Shown: positions 18,277 through 28,017, counted from the stretch's first letter. The stretch is 64,000 nt of DNA from Sphingobacteriales bacterium TSM_CSM (GCA_002212725.1 MTCR01000108.1:1-64000); one strand, 5' to 3'. Made by a program: numbers and translations. The notes: generated from the letters alone by a model not told the origin.

Positions 18277-19575
18277 TTATTCTATTTCGCTGTTGTGTTG
18301 CCGTATAATTTCTTCCAGCTTTTGTTCCACTTCACACATATCAAATTCGGTTTGCGTGCCAAAGTATTGGTTAAGCAAGGCAAGACGGTTGGCAACATCG
18401 GTTTGCCGCAGGGTAGATTCGAGCCATATTTCAATATCAACTTTTTGAACTGTATCGAGTGGTGCCAACAACTGTGCGGTGATATTGCGCTGTAAAAATT
18501 TTTCTTTCAGTATTCTCAATTCATCTTCAATTGCCTGCCGGTGTATATCGCCGGCATAATCAATCATAAGGAAAAAAATGAAAACAGGCATATCGGGCTG
18601 ATGGTAGTTGCAAAAATCGGTTACCAGCCAGTCAAGAAACAAAGGCACCGAAGCATTCCAATGTTCGCTTTTCAGCTTTGCGCCCACACAAACCACGTCG
18701 TAGGTGCGCACACACAGCGCATTGAGCAGGTGCGAAATGTTGCCGTTAAAAAAAATTTCCTGGTTGCTGCATTTTAACTGGTCACACAAATCAGACAGGA
18801 AATTGAGTTTAAATACTTCGGGGTCGGCATCGGGAACGAGTGGAATATATACAAAGTTTGGTGAAATATTTTTATTTCCGAATATGGGATTTCCGGGGAT
18901 TTCGCGGTGGTAAAACCGCCTGCTCAATCCTTCGGTAGATTGTTTTACCAAGCCCCTGATGTAGTAGTACTGAATTTTTGCGTTGCGGTTTTGCAGGGTA
19001 GATTTTAAAAACTCGCCCTTTTGTACGCTGCGGTTGCAGGTATATTTCAGTTGCAGCATTTTAGGAATACCGGCTTCCTGATGCGGCGGCGAGGGCAGGG
19101 AGGTAAACGGCTTATCTGGTACCGGCGGCAGCAGCCCCAAAATTTTACCGAACAGTTTTTTCAGTTCTTCAATAACCTCGTTGTATAACTGACTGTCGGT
19201 TTTATCGCTGAGCGGTATGTTATCGGCGGGCAGCATGTGCAGGTTTGTCAGTTCGGGCACAACTTTCCAATCGCAATTTCCGGTCAGAACGGGTACTACG
19301 CGCTCGCTTGGCAGGTGGGTAAGGTTGCTGCTGATGCGCAGGTATTCATCGGAAATAAGGTAATCTATGCTGATGAGCAACAGCAACATTTGCGCCGATT
19401 GTATGGCTTTTGCCTTTTCCGCTTCCGGGTCGGCTCCCAACAAAACGTCTTTTTCACTCCAAAGCTCTATAAGCCCCTGGTTTTCCAGCAATTTCAGTTG
19501 CTTGGATATAGCGGTATAGTATTTCGCATCTTCGGGCGAGTAACTGATTACCAGTTTTAACGGTTCGGGCGGCAT
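18277..19575 (-). CDS. TIR-like domain fused to putative inactive STAND domain
   Basis: About 432 residues from ATG 19573-19575; an in-frame TTG at 19635 would add 20 residues, but it overlaps a likely promoter region. The N-terminal 150 residues look like a TIR domain: KLVISYSPEDAKYY, LIELWSEKDVLLGAD, AQMLLLLISIDYLISDEYL. Many TIR domains cleave NAD+ or make cyclic ADP-ribose signals; the catalytic Glu cannot be assigned with certainty. The C-terminal half starts with NRSVQKGEFLKSTL and has QYYYIRGLVKQSTEGLSRRF, like the NR..Q...F and G.....SL..R features of inactive STAND (iSTAND) domains, with no Walker motifs. It is the first gene of the minus-strand operon with MoxR and the vWA-like protein and is a candidate effector or sensor. 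Confidence 0.72.
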   Translation of the reverse strand: MPPEPLKLVISYSPEDAKYYTAISKQLKLLENQGLIELWSEKDVLLGADPEAEKAKAIQSAQMLLLLISIDYLISDEYLRISSNLTHLPSERVVPVLTGNCDWKVVPELTNLHMLPADNIPLSDKTDSQLYNEVIEELKKLFGKILGLLPPVPDKPFTSLPSPPHQEAGIPKMLQLKYTCNRSVQKGEFLKSTLQNRNAKIQYYYIRGLVKQSTEGLSRRFYHREIPGNPIFGNKNISPNFVYIPLVPDADPEVFKLNFLSDLCDQLKCSNQEIFFNGNISHLLNALCVRTYDVVCVGAKLKSEHWNASVPLFLDWLVTDFCNYHQPDMPVFIFFLMIDYAGDIHRQAIEDELRILKEKFLQRNITAQLLAPLDTVQKVDIEIWLESTLRQTDVANRLALLNQYFGTQTEFDMCEVEQKLEEIIRQHNSEIE

Positions 19576-19732
19576 GGCATGTTGGATGAATTGCAAATTT
19601 GCATTCTTTTTCTCAAACGATGCTAAAATATGCAAAATTTATGGCAAAGCAAGGCAATTTTAAACAAAATTGGTAAAATTTACCGTTCTTTTGTGCAACA
19701 ATCTGCCGTAAAAGGCAAAATACTGTAATACA

Positions 19733-21517
19733 ATGAAATATACCCTGCCGTTATTTATTGCCGTTTGCCTGTTTGCATCTTCATTTTCAGTTTTTGCACA
19801 ACAAACCACCATTGGCGGGTTGCCGGCTGTTATAACCGAATCATCGGGGCTGGAAAATTTTACCGGCAACGATTCGCTCCTTTGGTCGCACAACGACAGC
19901 GGCGGGCAACCCGATGTATATCTGTTTAACCTGAACGGACAGTTAATTCACACCATACACGTAAACAATTATGCCAACTCCGATTGGGAAGACCTGGCGC
20001 AAGACGAAGCGCAAAACCTGTATATTGGCGATTTTGGCAATAATGCCAACAACCGTACCGACTTGAAAATACTCAAAATTCCGGTTGCAGGTTTGCCCGA
20101 TACGGTTATTGCACAGGTAATTACCTACCACTACCCCGACCAAACCGCGTTTCCGCCGCCTACCAACAGCGGCCGCAATTTTGACATGGAGGCCTTTTTT
20201 TACCATAACGATTCGCTTTACCTCTTTTCAAAAAATGTGTTTTCGCTTACCAGCCCCGGAACGGGTTATACCAAGTTATATACCTTGCCCGCCATACCCG
20301 GCAACCATGCAGCCCAACTTATTGACAGCCTTTCTACATTCTTTCCGGTAACGGCGGCAGATATTGCACCGTCGGGTAAGGCGGCAGTGTTGTTGTGTTA
20401 TACCCGCATGTATGTTTTGTACAATTTCTCCGGCAATAATTTTTTAAACGGTCAGCAACAGATGTATAATATTACACCCCTGTTTCCGCCAAAACAAACC
20501 GAAGCAATTGTTTTCAGAGATTGTGCCTCGGTATATATTACCGCCGAAGATGGTGATTTATTGGTGTATGATTTTTCGGCCGATTTTCCGCCTCCGGCAG
20601 TGCAAACCGGCAGCAATCATGTAACCATTTGCGCGGGCGATACTGCCCAACTCTTTGCCTGGGGCGCAAGCAGTTATGCCTGGCAACCGCAAACCAGCCT
20701 TGATTTACCCAACGCAGCCAACCCATTTGTTTACCCTGCCCAAACAACCCTCTATACCTGTACCGCTTACAACCAAATTGGCTGTACCGATACCACACAA
20801 GTGTTGGTAACCGTGGAAAACTGCCCCCTGGCAACCCAAATCACCTGCAAACTTTGGTTGGAGGGTGCTTATAATGCCACATCGCAAAATATGAACACCT
20901 ATTTGAATACGGCTGGTTTGCTGCCACTCTCACAGCCGTTTAACCGTCCTCCATGGAATTATGCCGGTCCCGAAGGACTGAGCGCACCCTTTATTTTACC
21001 GCCCGATGTAACTGACTGGGTGCTGGTTGAAATACGCAATGCCACTACTATGCAGGTGGTAAGCCGCAGGGCTGCCTTGTTACTTAGCAACGGCTTTTTG
21101 CACGACGCTGCCCTTGTGCAACAAGGAACCGGCAACCCCGGTGTGCTGCTGTACGGCTTAAACAGTGCCGATAGTTATTACATTTCTGTGCAAACCCGCA
21201 ATCATTTGGCCCTGAACAGTGCTGTTTCTCAACAACTTACAACCGGCACACCGGCAGATTTTACCCTGCCCGCAAATGTGCAAAGCGGCACCAAAGCCCT
21301 TAAATTATTGGGCACAAACTGGGCAGCCTGTGCAGGCGATGGCAATATTGACGGCATTATATCGTTTGAAGATTTTAACAGATATGCAACCGAACAAGGC
21401 ACTTCAGGCACATATTCCGATTTGGACTTTAATTACGATGGCGTGGTTAATATTGCCGATTATCAGTTGTATCAGGCTAATGTAAGCCGTATTGGGGTTC
21501 CTGAAATAAGACATTGA
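19733..21517 (+). CDS. secreted protein with Ig-like and dockerin-like modules
   Basis: A 594-residue exported protein with a signal peptide (1-23, ending VFAQQ). Residues about 25-285 look like a beta-propeller or esterase-like domain (WSHNDSGGQPDVYLFN, DWEDLAQDEAQNLYIGDFGNN), a pattern often annotated as SdiA-regulated or esterase-like activity. About 290-370 is an Ig-like segment (ICAGDTAQLFAWGASSY). The C-terminal 60 residues hold two calcium-loop motifs, DGNIDGIISFEDF and DFNYDGVVNIADY, as in dockerin type I repeats. There is no T9SS sorting domain. It is divergent from the TIR-like gene and is followed by mltG on the same strand. Confidence 0.7.
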   Translation: MKYTLPLFIAVCLFASSFSVFAQQTTIGGLPAVITESSGLENFTGNDSLLWSHNDSGGQPDVYLFNLNGQLIHTIHVNNYANSDWEDLAQDEAQNLYIGDFGNNANNRTDLKILKIPVAGLPDTVIAQVITYHYPDQTAFPPPTNSGRNFDMEAFFYHNDSLYLFSKNVFSLTSPGTGYTKLYTLPAIPGNHAAQLIDSLSTFFPVTAADIAPSGKAAVLLCYTRMYVLYNFSGNNFLNGQQQMYNITPLFPPKQTEAIVFRDCASVYITAEDGDLLVYDFSADFPPPAVQTGSNHVTICAGDTAQLFAWGASSYAWQPQTSLDLPNAANPFVYPAQTTLYTCTAYNQIGCTDTTQVLVTVENCPLATQITCKLWLEGAYNATSQNMNTYLNTAGLLPLSQPFNRPPWNYAGPEGLSAPFILPPDVTDWVLVEIRNATTMQVVSRRAALLLSNGFLHDAALVQQGTGNPGVLLYGLNSADSYYISVQTRNHLALNSAVSQQLTTGTPADFTLPANVQSGTKALKLLGTNWAACAGDGNIDGIISFEDFNRYATEQGTSGTYSDLDFNYDGVVNIADYQLYQANVSRIGVPEIRH

Positions 21518-21543
21518 AATTATGGCGCAAAGGTGTATTTTTG
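21513..21543 (+). promoter_or_regulatory. Bacteroidota promoter for mltG
   Basis: ATTG at 21513-21516, a 19-base spacer and TATTTTTG at 21536-21543 match the -33/-7 arrangement. It lies 66 bases before the mltG ATG. Confidence 0.65.
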
Positions 21544-21608
21544 CGGCTTAAAACATATTGCAGTATTTTTTTGCTCAGTTACTTTAACCCGAAATTTAAT
21601 TACTCAAA

Positions 21609-22649
21609 ATGACACAACGCTTTAAACGCGTATTTTTTACCTTGCTTACCGTTGCCGGCTTGTTGGTTACAGGTGTTTGCATTTATGCATGGCTGGCCGT
21701 TTTTGGTAACAACATAACAAAAACAGATAAAGAACAACACGAACTGTTTATCAGAACCGGCTCCGGTTTTGAGCAGGTAAAACAAACCTTAACTGACAGT
21801 AATATAATAAATAATCCCACTACATTTGAGTGGGTTGCCAGGCGCATGAACTACCCCAACAAAATTTACCCCGGCCGTTACATTATTAAACCCGGCATGA
21901 GCAACCGAAGTCTGGTAGCCCTGTTGCGCTCAGGTAAACAAACACCCTATAATTTGGCCATTAACAACATAAGAACCAAAGAACAACTGGTAACACTGGT
22001 TTGCAGTAAGCTGGAAGCCGACTCCACAGAACTGAAGCGCATGTTAAATGATACGGCCTACCTTACCCAATACAACCTTACACCCGATAAGGTAATTGGC
22101 ATTTTTATTGCCAATACTTACCAGTTTAACTGGAACACCGGTGCCGAAGCCTTTTTTAAGCGAATGAAAAAAGAATATGACGATTTTTGGACCAATGAGC
22201 GCATACAAAAAGCCGAAAAACAGGGAATTACCCCGTTTGAAGTCATTACTTTAGCCAGCATTGTTGACGAAGAAACCGCACAACCCGATGAAATGAATAA
22301 AATTGCCGGCGTTTACTACAACCGGTTGCGGCAGAAAATGCCCCTGCAAGCCGACCCCACCATAAAATTTGCTGTTGGCGATTTTGCCCTGCGCCGCATT
22401 CTTACCGAACATCTTGCCATTAACTCGCCCTACAACACCTATAAAAATATTGGTTTGCCCCCCGGCCCTATACGCATTCCATCTATGGCAGCGCTCAATG
22501 CCGTACTTAACCCCGAAGAGCATAGCTATGTTTATTTTTGTGCCCGGGAAGATTTTTCGGGTTACCACAATTTTGCGGCTACTTATGAAGAACATCTCAT
22601 TAACGCCCGCAAATACCGCGACGAGTTAGACAGGAGGAATATAAAATAA
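21609..22649 (+). CDS. mltG: endolytic transglycosylase MltG
   Basis: A 346-residue membrane-anchored lytic transglycosylase. One N-terminal membrane segment (about 10-31) is followed by a LysM-like region and the YceG catalytic domain. Landmarks are ANTYQFNW, the active-site block ITLASIVDEETAQ (E. coli has ASIVEKET around catalytic Glu218), LQADPTIKFAVG, INSPYNTYKNIGLPPGPI and YVYFCAREDFSGYHNFA. MltG cleaves nascent glycan strands in the periplasm and sets strand length. The Asp in ASIVDEE replaces the first Glu of the E. coli block; which residue acts here needs an alignment. Confidence 0.94.
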   Translation: MTQRFKRVFFTLLTVAGLLVTGVCIYAWLAVFGNNITKTDKEQHELFIRTGSGFEQVKQTLTDSNIINNPTTFEWVARRMNYPNKIYPGRYIIKPGMSNRSLVALLRSGKQTPYNLAINNIRTKEQLVTLVCSKLEADSTELKRMLNDTAYLTQYNLTPDKVIGIFIANTYQFNWNTGAEAFFKRMKKEYDDFWTNERIQKAEKQGITPFEVITLASIVDEETAQPDEMNKIAGVYYNRLRQKMPLQADPTIKFAVGDFALRRILTEHLAINSPYNTYKNIGLPPGPIRIPSMAALNAVLNPEEHSYVYFCAREDFSGYHNFAATYEEHLINARKYRDELDRRNIK

Positions 22650-22684
22650 ACACACCAAATGTATAAAAATCTGACTGCGCATAC

Positions 22685-22728
22685 AACAACAACGCCGGCC
22701 GCCATATTAAAGCGCCGGCGTTGTTGTT
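22685..22728. terminator. intrinsic terminator between mltG and tubulin-like gene
   Basis: Perfect 15-bp stem (22685-22699 with 22714-22728, AACAACAACGCCGGC and its complement) with a 14-base loop and a T-rich 3' side. It can act on both convergent transcripts. Confidence 0.88.
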
Positions 22729-22758
22729 TAAATTCAATTACAGGTTATACAAGCTATT

Positions 22759-25700
22759 TCAAGCCTCTTTCACCTGGTTAATGATGTTCTCCCAGCGTTT
22801 AAACTGAATGCCCATTTTATCGGCTTGTTGAAAGCGCACCGATTTTGCCAGCAGCAGATCAATAAATTCATTGCGTTTTTCGCGTGCCATTACTTCGCGG
22901 TAGCCGCCGTAAACCTGTTTAAAATAGCCCGAAATTTCATTGAGGAGCAACAACAGCAGGGTTTCGCCGGTTTCTATAAGGTGGGCATTGCCAGGGCTGC
23001 CATCGGGGTAGCGTAAAATAAGGTCAATAATATTAATGCTGCCCTCTGTACCTGCAGCAGCATAATAAAGTGCCTGCGATTTTTTGTAGAAAGTATGCTG
23101 TTCCATATTATCAAGCAACTCTGCGCTGTCGCGCTGTTGCTGTTCGGCGGTGCGCTGCAGGGTTTTGTCCACTATAATGGGGTTGTGCAGCAAGGCATCG
23201 CGCAATGAGTGAATGTAACGGTCAACGGGTTTATCGCCAATGGTAATGAGGCGGCTGCCTTTGTCGTCATAAAAGAGCCAGGTAATGCGGCCGTATTCGT
23301 TTATGTTTTGAAGATAGCCCATAATTATACCCCACAACAGGGCGCGGTTAATTTTGAGTTCATCTTCTTTCATGCGTTGGGGCGAAAGTTCCGGCAAATA
23401 TGCCTGCAGGTGCCACCGTTTGTCGAGGTGCGGGGTAACAGTGTTGCCTTGCTGAGTGAGTTTTAAAATGCGTGCGGTATAGGCTTTGTAATATTCGCCC
23501 GGTTGTGCGCCTTTGTCGTCGCCACAGTAGAATTTAGGAAACTGGTCAATGGTAAGGCCGTAAATGGTGCGGTTTCTGATAATCTGATAAGTTGAAAAAG
23601 CCTCATCGGATACCAAATCGGTTCCGCTGAAAATTTCACCTTTAGCACTTTCCGAAAGTTCTTTAACCGAATCGGGGTGTGCGCCCCAGGCATTTATTTC
23701 GGTAGAGGCATTTACAGCGGGCACAAAGGGGCGCGCAAGGTTGTTTAAAACCGAAATCCGGCGTTTAATATACTGGTCAATCTGGTCATCGGGGGTATTG
23801 GACATTTCGGCTTCGCGGCGCAGGGCACGTATGCAGTTCAGGTTCAGGCTGTCTTCTTTGTATAGCTGTTTCCGGCACCAGCCCACCACATCGGCGCGGT
23901 ACATTTCCTCCACTTTTTCCACGCTGATGTCGGTAATATAGTCGCCTTTCCGGGCTTTGCCAAAGCGGGCGTACTGCCCCTTGTAAATTTCGGCCGAAAT
24001 TTCAGGTGGCATTTCATCGGTACTTACCCGCATACGCATATTTTCCCAAAAGCGTTCTTTATCTGCTTTTTTAGAAAGTACATAGCTAACGGTGGTATCG
24101 CCCGAATTTTCGTGTTTTTCAGCCAGCAGGTTTAACTCATTGGTAAGACTGTTGCGGGTATCGCGCAGGTTGCGGAAGTATTTTTCCCAGTCTGCCTGCA
24201 TTTCCTGCAGGGCTTTTTGCAGTTCGCGAAATACCAGTTCGGTGAGGCGGTCTTTTTTAAACCGGTTGAGGTTGTTGAGTTGCTTGCCCGATTTATCAAT
24301 GTATTCGTTCATGAAATCCTTAAACTGGTTGCCAAAAATTTTGCCCACCAGCCCTTGTTTAAGCGCTTTGTCTATGCGGTCATCTGCTGTTTCAATTATA
24401 CCATCGGTTTCGTCTAAGTCATACGCTTTTTTGTAGTACTCAATTCCCTGGTCAAGTTTGTCGTTCAGTGGGGTAAGGCCGTTAATGCGTTGTTCGAGCA
24501 GGTAATCAATATGGTACAACATATACCGAACAGCCACGGGGTGCAAGGGTTCGGTTTGTTTCAGCATCCAGGTATTAAGTTTGTAGTCGTCGCCGCTTAA
24601 TTTTTGGGGATGGTCATAATCTTGCAGTACAATTTCGTTGAGCAGGTAATTTTTGGTGCTGTGTATAAATTTGCGCACTTCCTGTTCGTAGATAAACAGG
24701 GCTTGCTCCCGGTTTCCCACCTCATTTCGGGCGGTTAGCTTATCATTCAGGCGGTTTTCGTCTAAATCGCACTGCCCCTGTAGTTCGCGCAGCCGCACGT
24801 TGTCGTTAATGGTAGCCTCTATACGGCGTTCTACTGCTTCTATGAACAATTCGGCTTTAGGTCTTCCAATTTCGTTAAATTTGTCAATAATATGTACAGA
24901 GCGGAAAGCCAGTTTGTAAAAAGGTCTTGGGTTTTGCTGGGTGGCCAATCCTTGCAGAATTTCGCGGTAGCGGTCGCGCAGCAGGGGTTTTGAACGTGGT
25001 ATGCCGTTTCTCAGGTCTAATTCGTACTGTTTATAGTCGGCGTCAAATTGTTCGTCAATGCGCAGCCAATCATTAGAAAGGCTGTCGGTACTCCAACGCA
25101 GAGAGCAATAATAAACAATATCGTCGTAAGGATATTCGAGCGATGCAACACCTGCACCGCAATACCGGTTCATTCCGCCTTTTTCTATAACCGCCAGAAT
25201 TTGGTTATCTTGTTTAGAAAAGCGGTCGTTGCTCATTGGGCTGAACAGGTCGAGGTAAGTGGCACGTGCTACCTGATTTATGTAGTTGCCAAAAAACTTG
25301 AGGTTGTTTTTTTCGGTATTTTCAAAATCAAACATAAACCCGAAATTATAGGGCAGGTTACGGGAGGTAATGACGTGTGCCAGTCGTCCCTGGGCATCTA
25401 CCTGATTGGGTTTGTACTCCAGTTCTATGGCCACGTTTTGCTCCTCGTTTTGTCCGCTGGCGTTGCGGGTAATGGCGTTTAGTTCTTTAATAGAGGCATA
25501 GGCATTGGCGCGGATGCTTTCTACCTCATCGCCTTTAATTACGTTGGTAAGCACAAAGGTATCGGGCAAAATAAATGCGCCACGTATAAGCACATTGCGG
25601 CGCTGAAAGTCAAATTCCAGCACATCGCGCATGTACATGGCAGTTTGCAGGAAAATGCCCGAACCGGTGCCGCCAACAATAGAGCAAACAATCATTACCC

Positions 25701-26118
25701 TTGCGCTGCTGGAGGCATCGCTGCCTGTTTCGCGGAAGATGTGGTTAATGCTGTTGTGGAGGTTGCCTAATTTACCGCTTTCCATGGCAGCGCGGTAAGC
25801 CAGGCGCGATACCGACCGGATTTGCCCTGCGCCATCGGTAAGTGATTTGCGCAGGATTTCTTTTTGCTCAAAGGGGAACCAGTCTTTTACCGATGCATCA
25901 GCCATGCGCAGATATTCCTCTACGGTCCAGTTGGTACTGGTTTGGGTAATGTTTTCGCGGTTCAGGTTTTTTAGTTTGGTAATATCATTTACGTTGGTAT
26001 CAAAGGCATGAACAGCCACAAAACTGCGGCGGTGCGGGGGTATCCAGCTATAGACTTTGTCAACAATTTGGGAGCCTATACCACCTAACCCGATGAGAAT
26101 AGTTGGAACGTTGGTCAT
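22759..26118 (-). CDS. tubulin/FtsZ-like GTPase domain protein, 1119 residues
   Basis: The N-terminal 450 residues match the prokaryotic tubulin-like family (Tubulin_2): TILIGLGGIGSQIVDKVY (7-24) as nucleotide-binding start, SIVGGTGSGIFLQTA with the tubulin signature GGTGSG at 149-154, and FILPDTF. The rest is a long, mostly helical region with many charged residues (about 450-850 likely coiled coil) and a C-terminal domain ending in FKRWENIINQVKEA. Such large tubulin-like proteins are not cell-division FtsZ; in other bacteria they occur near vWA or chaperone-type conflict genes. The operon at 12.4-19.6 kb is on the same strand but separated by two plus-strand genes. Role unknown. Confidence 0.82.
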   Translation of the reverse strand: MTNVPTILIGLGGIGSQIVDKVYSWIPPHRRSFVAVHAFDTNVNDITKLKNLNRENITQTSTNWTVEEYLRMADASVKDWFPFEQKEILRKSLTDGAGQIRSVSRLAYRAAMESGKLGNLHNSINHIFRETGSDASSSARVMIVCSIVGGTGSGIFLQTAMYMRDVLEFDFQRRNVLIRGAFILPDTFVLTNVIKGDEVESIRANAYASIKELNAITRNASGQNEEQNVAIELEYKPNQVDAQGRLAHVITSRNLPYNFGFMFDFENTEKNNLKFFGNYINQVARATYLDLFSPMSNDRFSKQDNQILAVIEKGGMNRYCGAGVASLEYPYDDIVYYCSLRWSTDSLSNDWLRIDEQFDADYKQYELDLRNGIPRSKPLLRDRYREILQGLATQQNPRPFYKLAFRSVHIIDKFNEIGRPKAELFIEAVERRIEATINDNVRLRELQGQCDLDENRLNDKLTARNEVGNREQALFIYEQEVRKFIHSTKNYLLNEIVLQDYDHPQKLSGDDYKLNTWMLKQTEPLHPVAVRYMLYHIDYLLEQRINGLTPLNDKLDQGIEYYKKAYDLDETDGIIETADDRIDKALKQGLVGKIFGNQFKDFMNEYIDKSGKQLNNLNRFKKDRLTELVFRELQKALQEMQADWEKYFRNLRDTRNSLTNELNLLAEKHENSGDTTVSYVLSKKADKERFWENMRMRVSTDEMPPEISAEIYKGQYARFGKARKGDYITDISVEKVEEMYRADVVGWCRKQLYKEDSLNLNCIRALRREAEMSNTPDDQIDQYIKRRISVLNNLARPFVPAVNASTEINAWGAHPDSVKELSESAKGEIFSGTDLVSDEAFSTYQIIRNRTIYGLTIDQFPKFYCGDDKGAQPGEYYKAYTARILKLTQQGNTVTPHLDKRWHLQAYLPELSPQRMKEDELKINRALLWGIIMGYLQNINEYGRITWLFYDDKGSRLITIGDKPVDRYIHSLRDALLHNPIIVDKTLQRTAEQQQRDSAELLDNMEQHTFYKKSQALYYAAAGTEGSINIIDLILRYPDGSPGNAHLIETGETLLLLLLNEISGYFKQVYGGYREVMAREKRNEFIDLLLAKSVRFQQADKMGIQFKRWENIINQVKEA

Positions 26119-26332
26119 ATGTAATTGGGTATATCTGGTTTATGCCGTTAAAGTAAGGAAAAATTGGCAATTTACAAGTTTTACGTCGATAATGAATTAA
26201 AATTGGTTTAACCTACGCAAATATAGGTTCATTTTTTCAGCAAATAAAACCCGAAAGCGGTGTTACCTTATTTTTATTTTTCAGATACGGCTTAGTTGGG
26301 CAGGTTATGCTTTATAGTGCCTGGTTGGGGCA

Positions 26333-27952
26333 TTATGCATACATTTGTTCGCGCAGCGCTTTAATATCGGGGCTGGTAATGTATTCGTCAAAGTCCATCA
26401 ATTTGTCAATAATACCGTTGGGTGTAAGTTCAATTACGCGGTTGGCCAGCGTTTCGGTAAAGGCGTGGTCGCGCGAGGTAAAAATAACCATGCCGGCATA
26501 ATCTTTCAATCCGCTGTTAAAGGCGGTAATAGCTTCCAGGTCCAGGTGGTTGGTAGGTTCGTCGAGCAGCAGCACATTACCCTGTTGCAGCATCATGCGC
26601 GATAACATACAGCGCACCTTTTCGCCACCCGAAAGCACCGATACACTTTTTTGGGTTTCTTCGCCGCTAAACAACATGCGCCCCAGGAAACCGCGGATAA
26701 AGGCTTCGTCTTTTTCCACAGAGTACTGCCGCAGCCAGTCCACCAGGTTCAGGTCGGAGTTGGCAAAGTAGGGATGGTTTTCGTTGGGCAGGTAAGTGGG
26801 TTTTATGGTTTGCCCCCATTTATAACTGCCTGCGGTGGGTTGTGTTTCTTCCATGAGAATTTGGTAAAAGGCAGTGCAGGCGCGGCTGTTGCGCGAAATA
26901 AGGGTAATTTTATCGTCGTGGTTCATGTGGAAGGTAATATTGCTGAACAGTGTTTCACCTTCGGGGGTGGTATAGCCCAGTTTTTCCACTTCCAGTATTT
27001 GTTTACCTGCTTCGCGTTCTTGTTTAAAAAATATGGCCGGGTAGCGGCGGTTTGATTGTTTCAGTTCGTCAATATTCAGTTTTTCGAGCGCTTTTTTGCG
27101 GCTGGTAGCCTGCTTTGATTTGGAGGCATTGGCGCTGAAACGCTGAATAAATTCCATTAACTCCTGTCTTTTTTGATCATCTTTTTTGTTTTTTTGCGCC
27201 TGTTGCCGTTGCAGCAGTTGGCTCATTTCGTACCAGAAGGTGTAATTGCCGGTAAAGAGTTGAATTTTACCAAAATCAATGTCGCACACATGTGTACAAA
27301 CCATGTCGAGGAAATGGCGGTCATGTGAAACCACAATGACGGTGTTTTTAAAATCGGCCAAAAAATCTTCGAGCCAGATGGCAGTTTCCAGGTCAAGGTC
27401 GTTGGTAGGCTCGTCTAAAATCAGCACATCGGGGTTGCCAAACAAGGCCTGTGCCAGCAGCACGCGCACTTTTTCGTTGTTGGTCAAATCCTTCATGAGC
27501 CGGAGGTGGTTTTCTTCTTTAATACCCAGGTGGCTCAGCAGTTCGGCGGCATCGCTTTCGGCGTCCCAGCCGTTCATTTCGGCAAAAAGGCCTTCCAGTT
27601 CGCCGGCAAGGTGGCCGTCTTCTTCGGTAAAATCGGTTTTGGCGTACAGGGCTTCTTTCTGCTTTATTACCTCATACAGTTTTTTGTGCCCCATAATTAC
27701 GGTTTCAATAACCGGAAATTCGTCGTATTCAAAGTGGTTTTGGCGCAACACCGCCATGCGCTCGCCGGGGGTAATTTCTATGGCTCCGGTGGTAGGGTCC
27801 ACATCGCCCGATAGTATTTTGAGGAAAGTAGATTTTCCGGCTCCGTTTGCGCCAATAATGCCGTAGCAGTTGCCGGCGGTAAATTTAAGGTTTACCTCAT
27901 CAAACAGGGTGCGCTTGCCGTAGCGCAAAGACAGGTTAGAAACCGAAATCAT
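26333..27952 (-). CDS. ABC-F family ATPase, YbiT-like
   Basis: A 539-residue soluble protein with two ABC domains and no membrane segments. NBD1 has GANGAGKS (36-43) and LLAQALFGNPDVLILDEPTNDLD with switch His in VVSHDRHF. The linker RFSANASKSKQATSRKKALEKL is the hallmark of the YbiT-type ABC-F group. In NBD2 the signature LSGGEKVRCML and Walker B LLLDEPTNHLD are intact, but the Walker A position reads SRNSRACTAFY instead of GxxGxGKS/T and the switch His is Arg (FTSRDHAF). ABC-F proteins act on ribosomes in the E site. The second site is probably not catalytic. A TATCTTTG element lies 58 bases upstream. Confidence 0.93.
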   Translation of the reverse strand: MISVSNLSLRYGKRTLFDEVNLKFTAGNCYGIIGANGAGKSTFLKILSGDVDPTTGAIEITPGERMAVLRQNHFEYDEFPVIETVIMGHKKLYEVIKQKEALYAKTDFTEEDGHLAGELEGLFAEMNGWDAESDAAELLSHLGIKEENHLRLMKDLTNNEKVRVLLAQALFGNPDVLILDEPTNDLDLETAIWLEDFLADFKNTVIVVSHDRHFLDMVCTHVCDIDFGKIQLFTGNYTFWYEMSQLLQRQQAQKNKKDDQKRQELMEFIQRFSANASKSKQATSRKKALEKLNIDELKQSNRRYPAIFFKQEREAGKQILEVEKLGYTTPEGETLFSNITFHMNHDDKITLISRNSRACTAFYQILMEETQPTAGSYKWGQTIKPTYLPNENHPYFANSDLNLVDWLRQYSVEKDEAFIRGFLGRMLFSGEETQKSVSVLSGGEKVRCMLSRMMLQQGNVLLLDEPTNHLDLEAITAFNSGLKDYAGMVIFTSRDHAFTETLANRVIELTPNGIIDKLMDFDEYITSPDIKALREQMYA

Positions 27953-28009
27953 GGGCAGCAGTACTTTGGTTTAGGTGCAAACAGGGCAATATGCCTCGCT
28001 TTTGGGCAG

Positions 28010-28017
28010 CAAAGATA
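28010..28017 (-). promoter_or_regulatory. -7 promoter element of the ABC-F gene
   Basis: On the minus strand this reads TATCTTTG, a perfect TAnnTTTG match, 58 bases upstream of the ATG at 27952. No clear -33 element. Confidence 0.6.
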
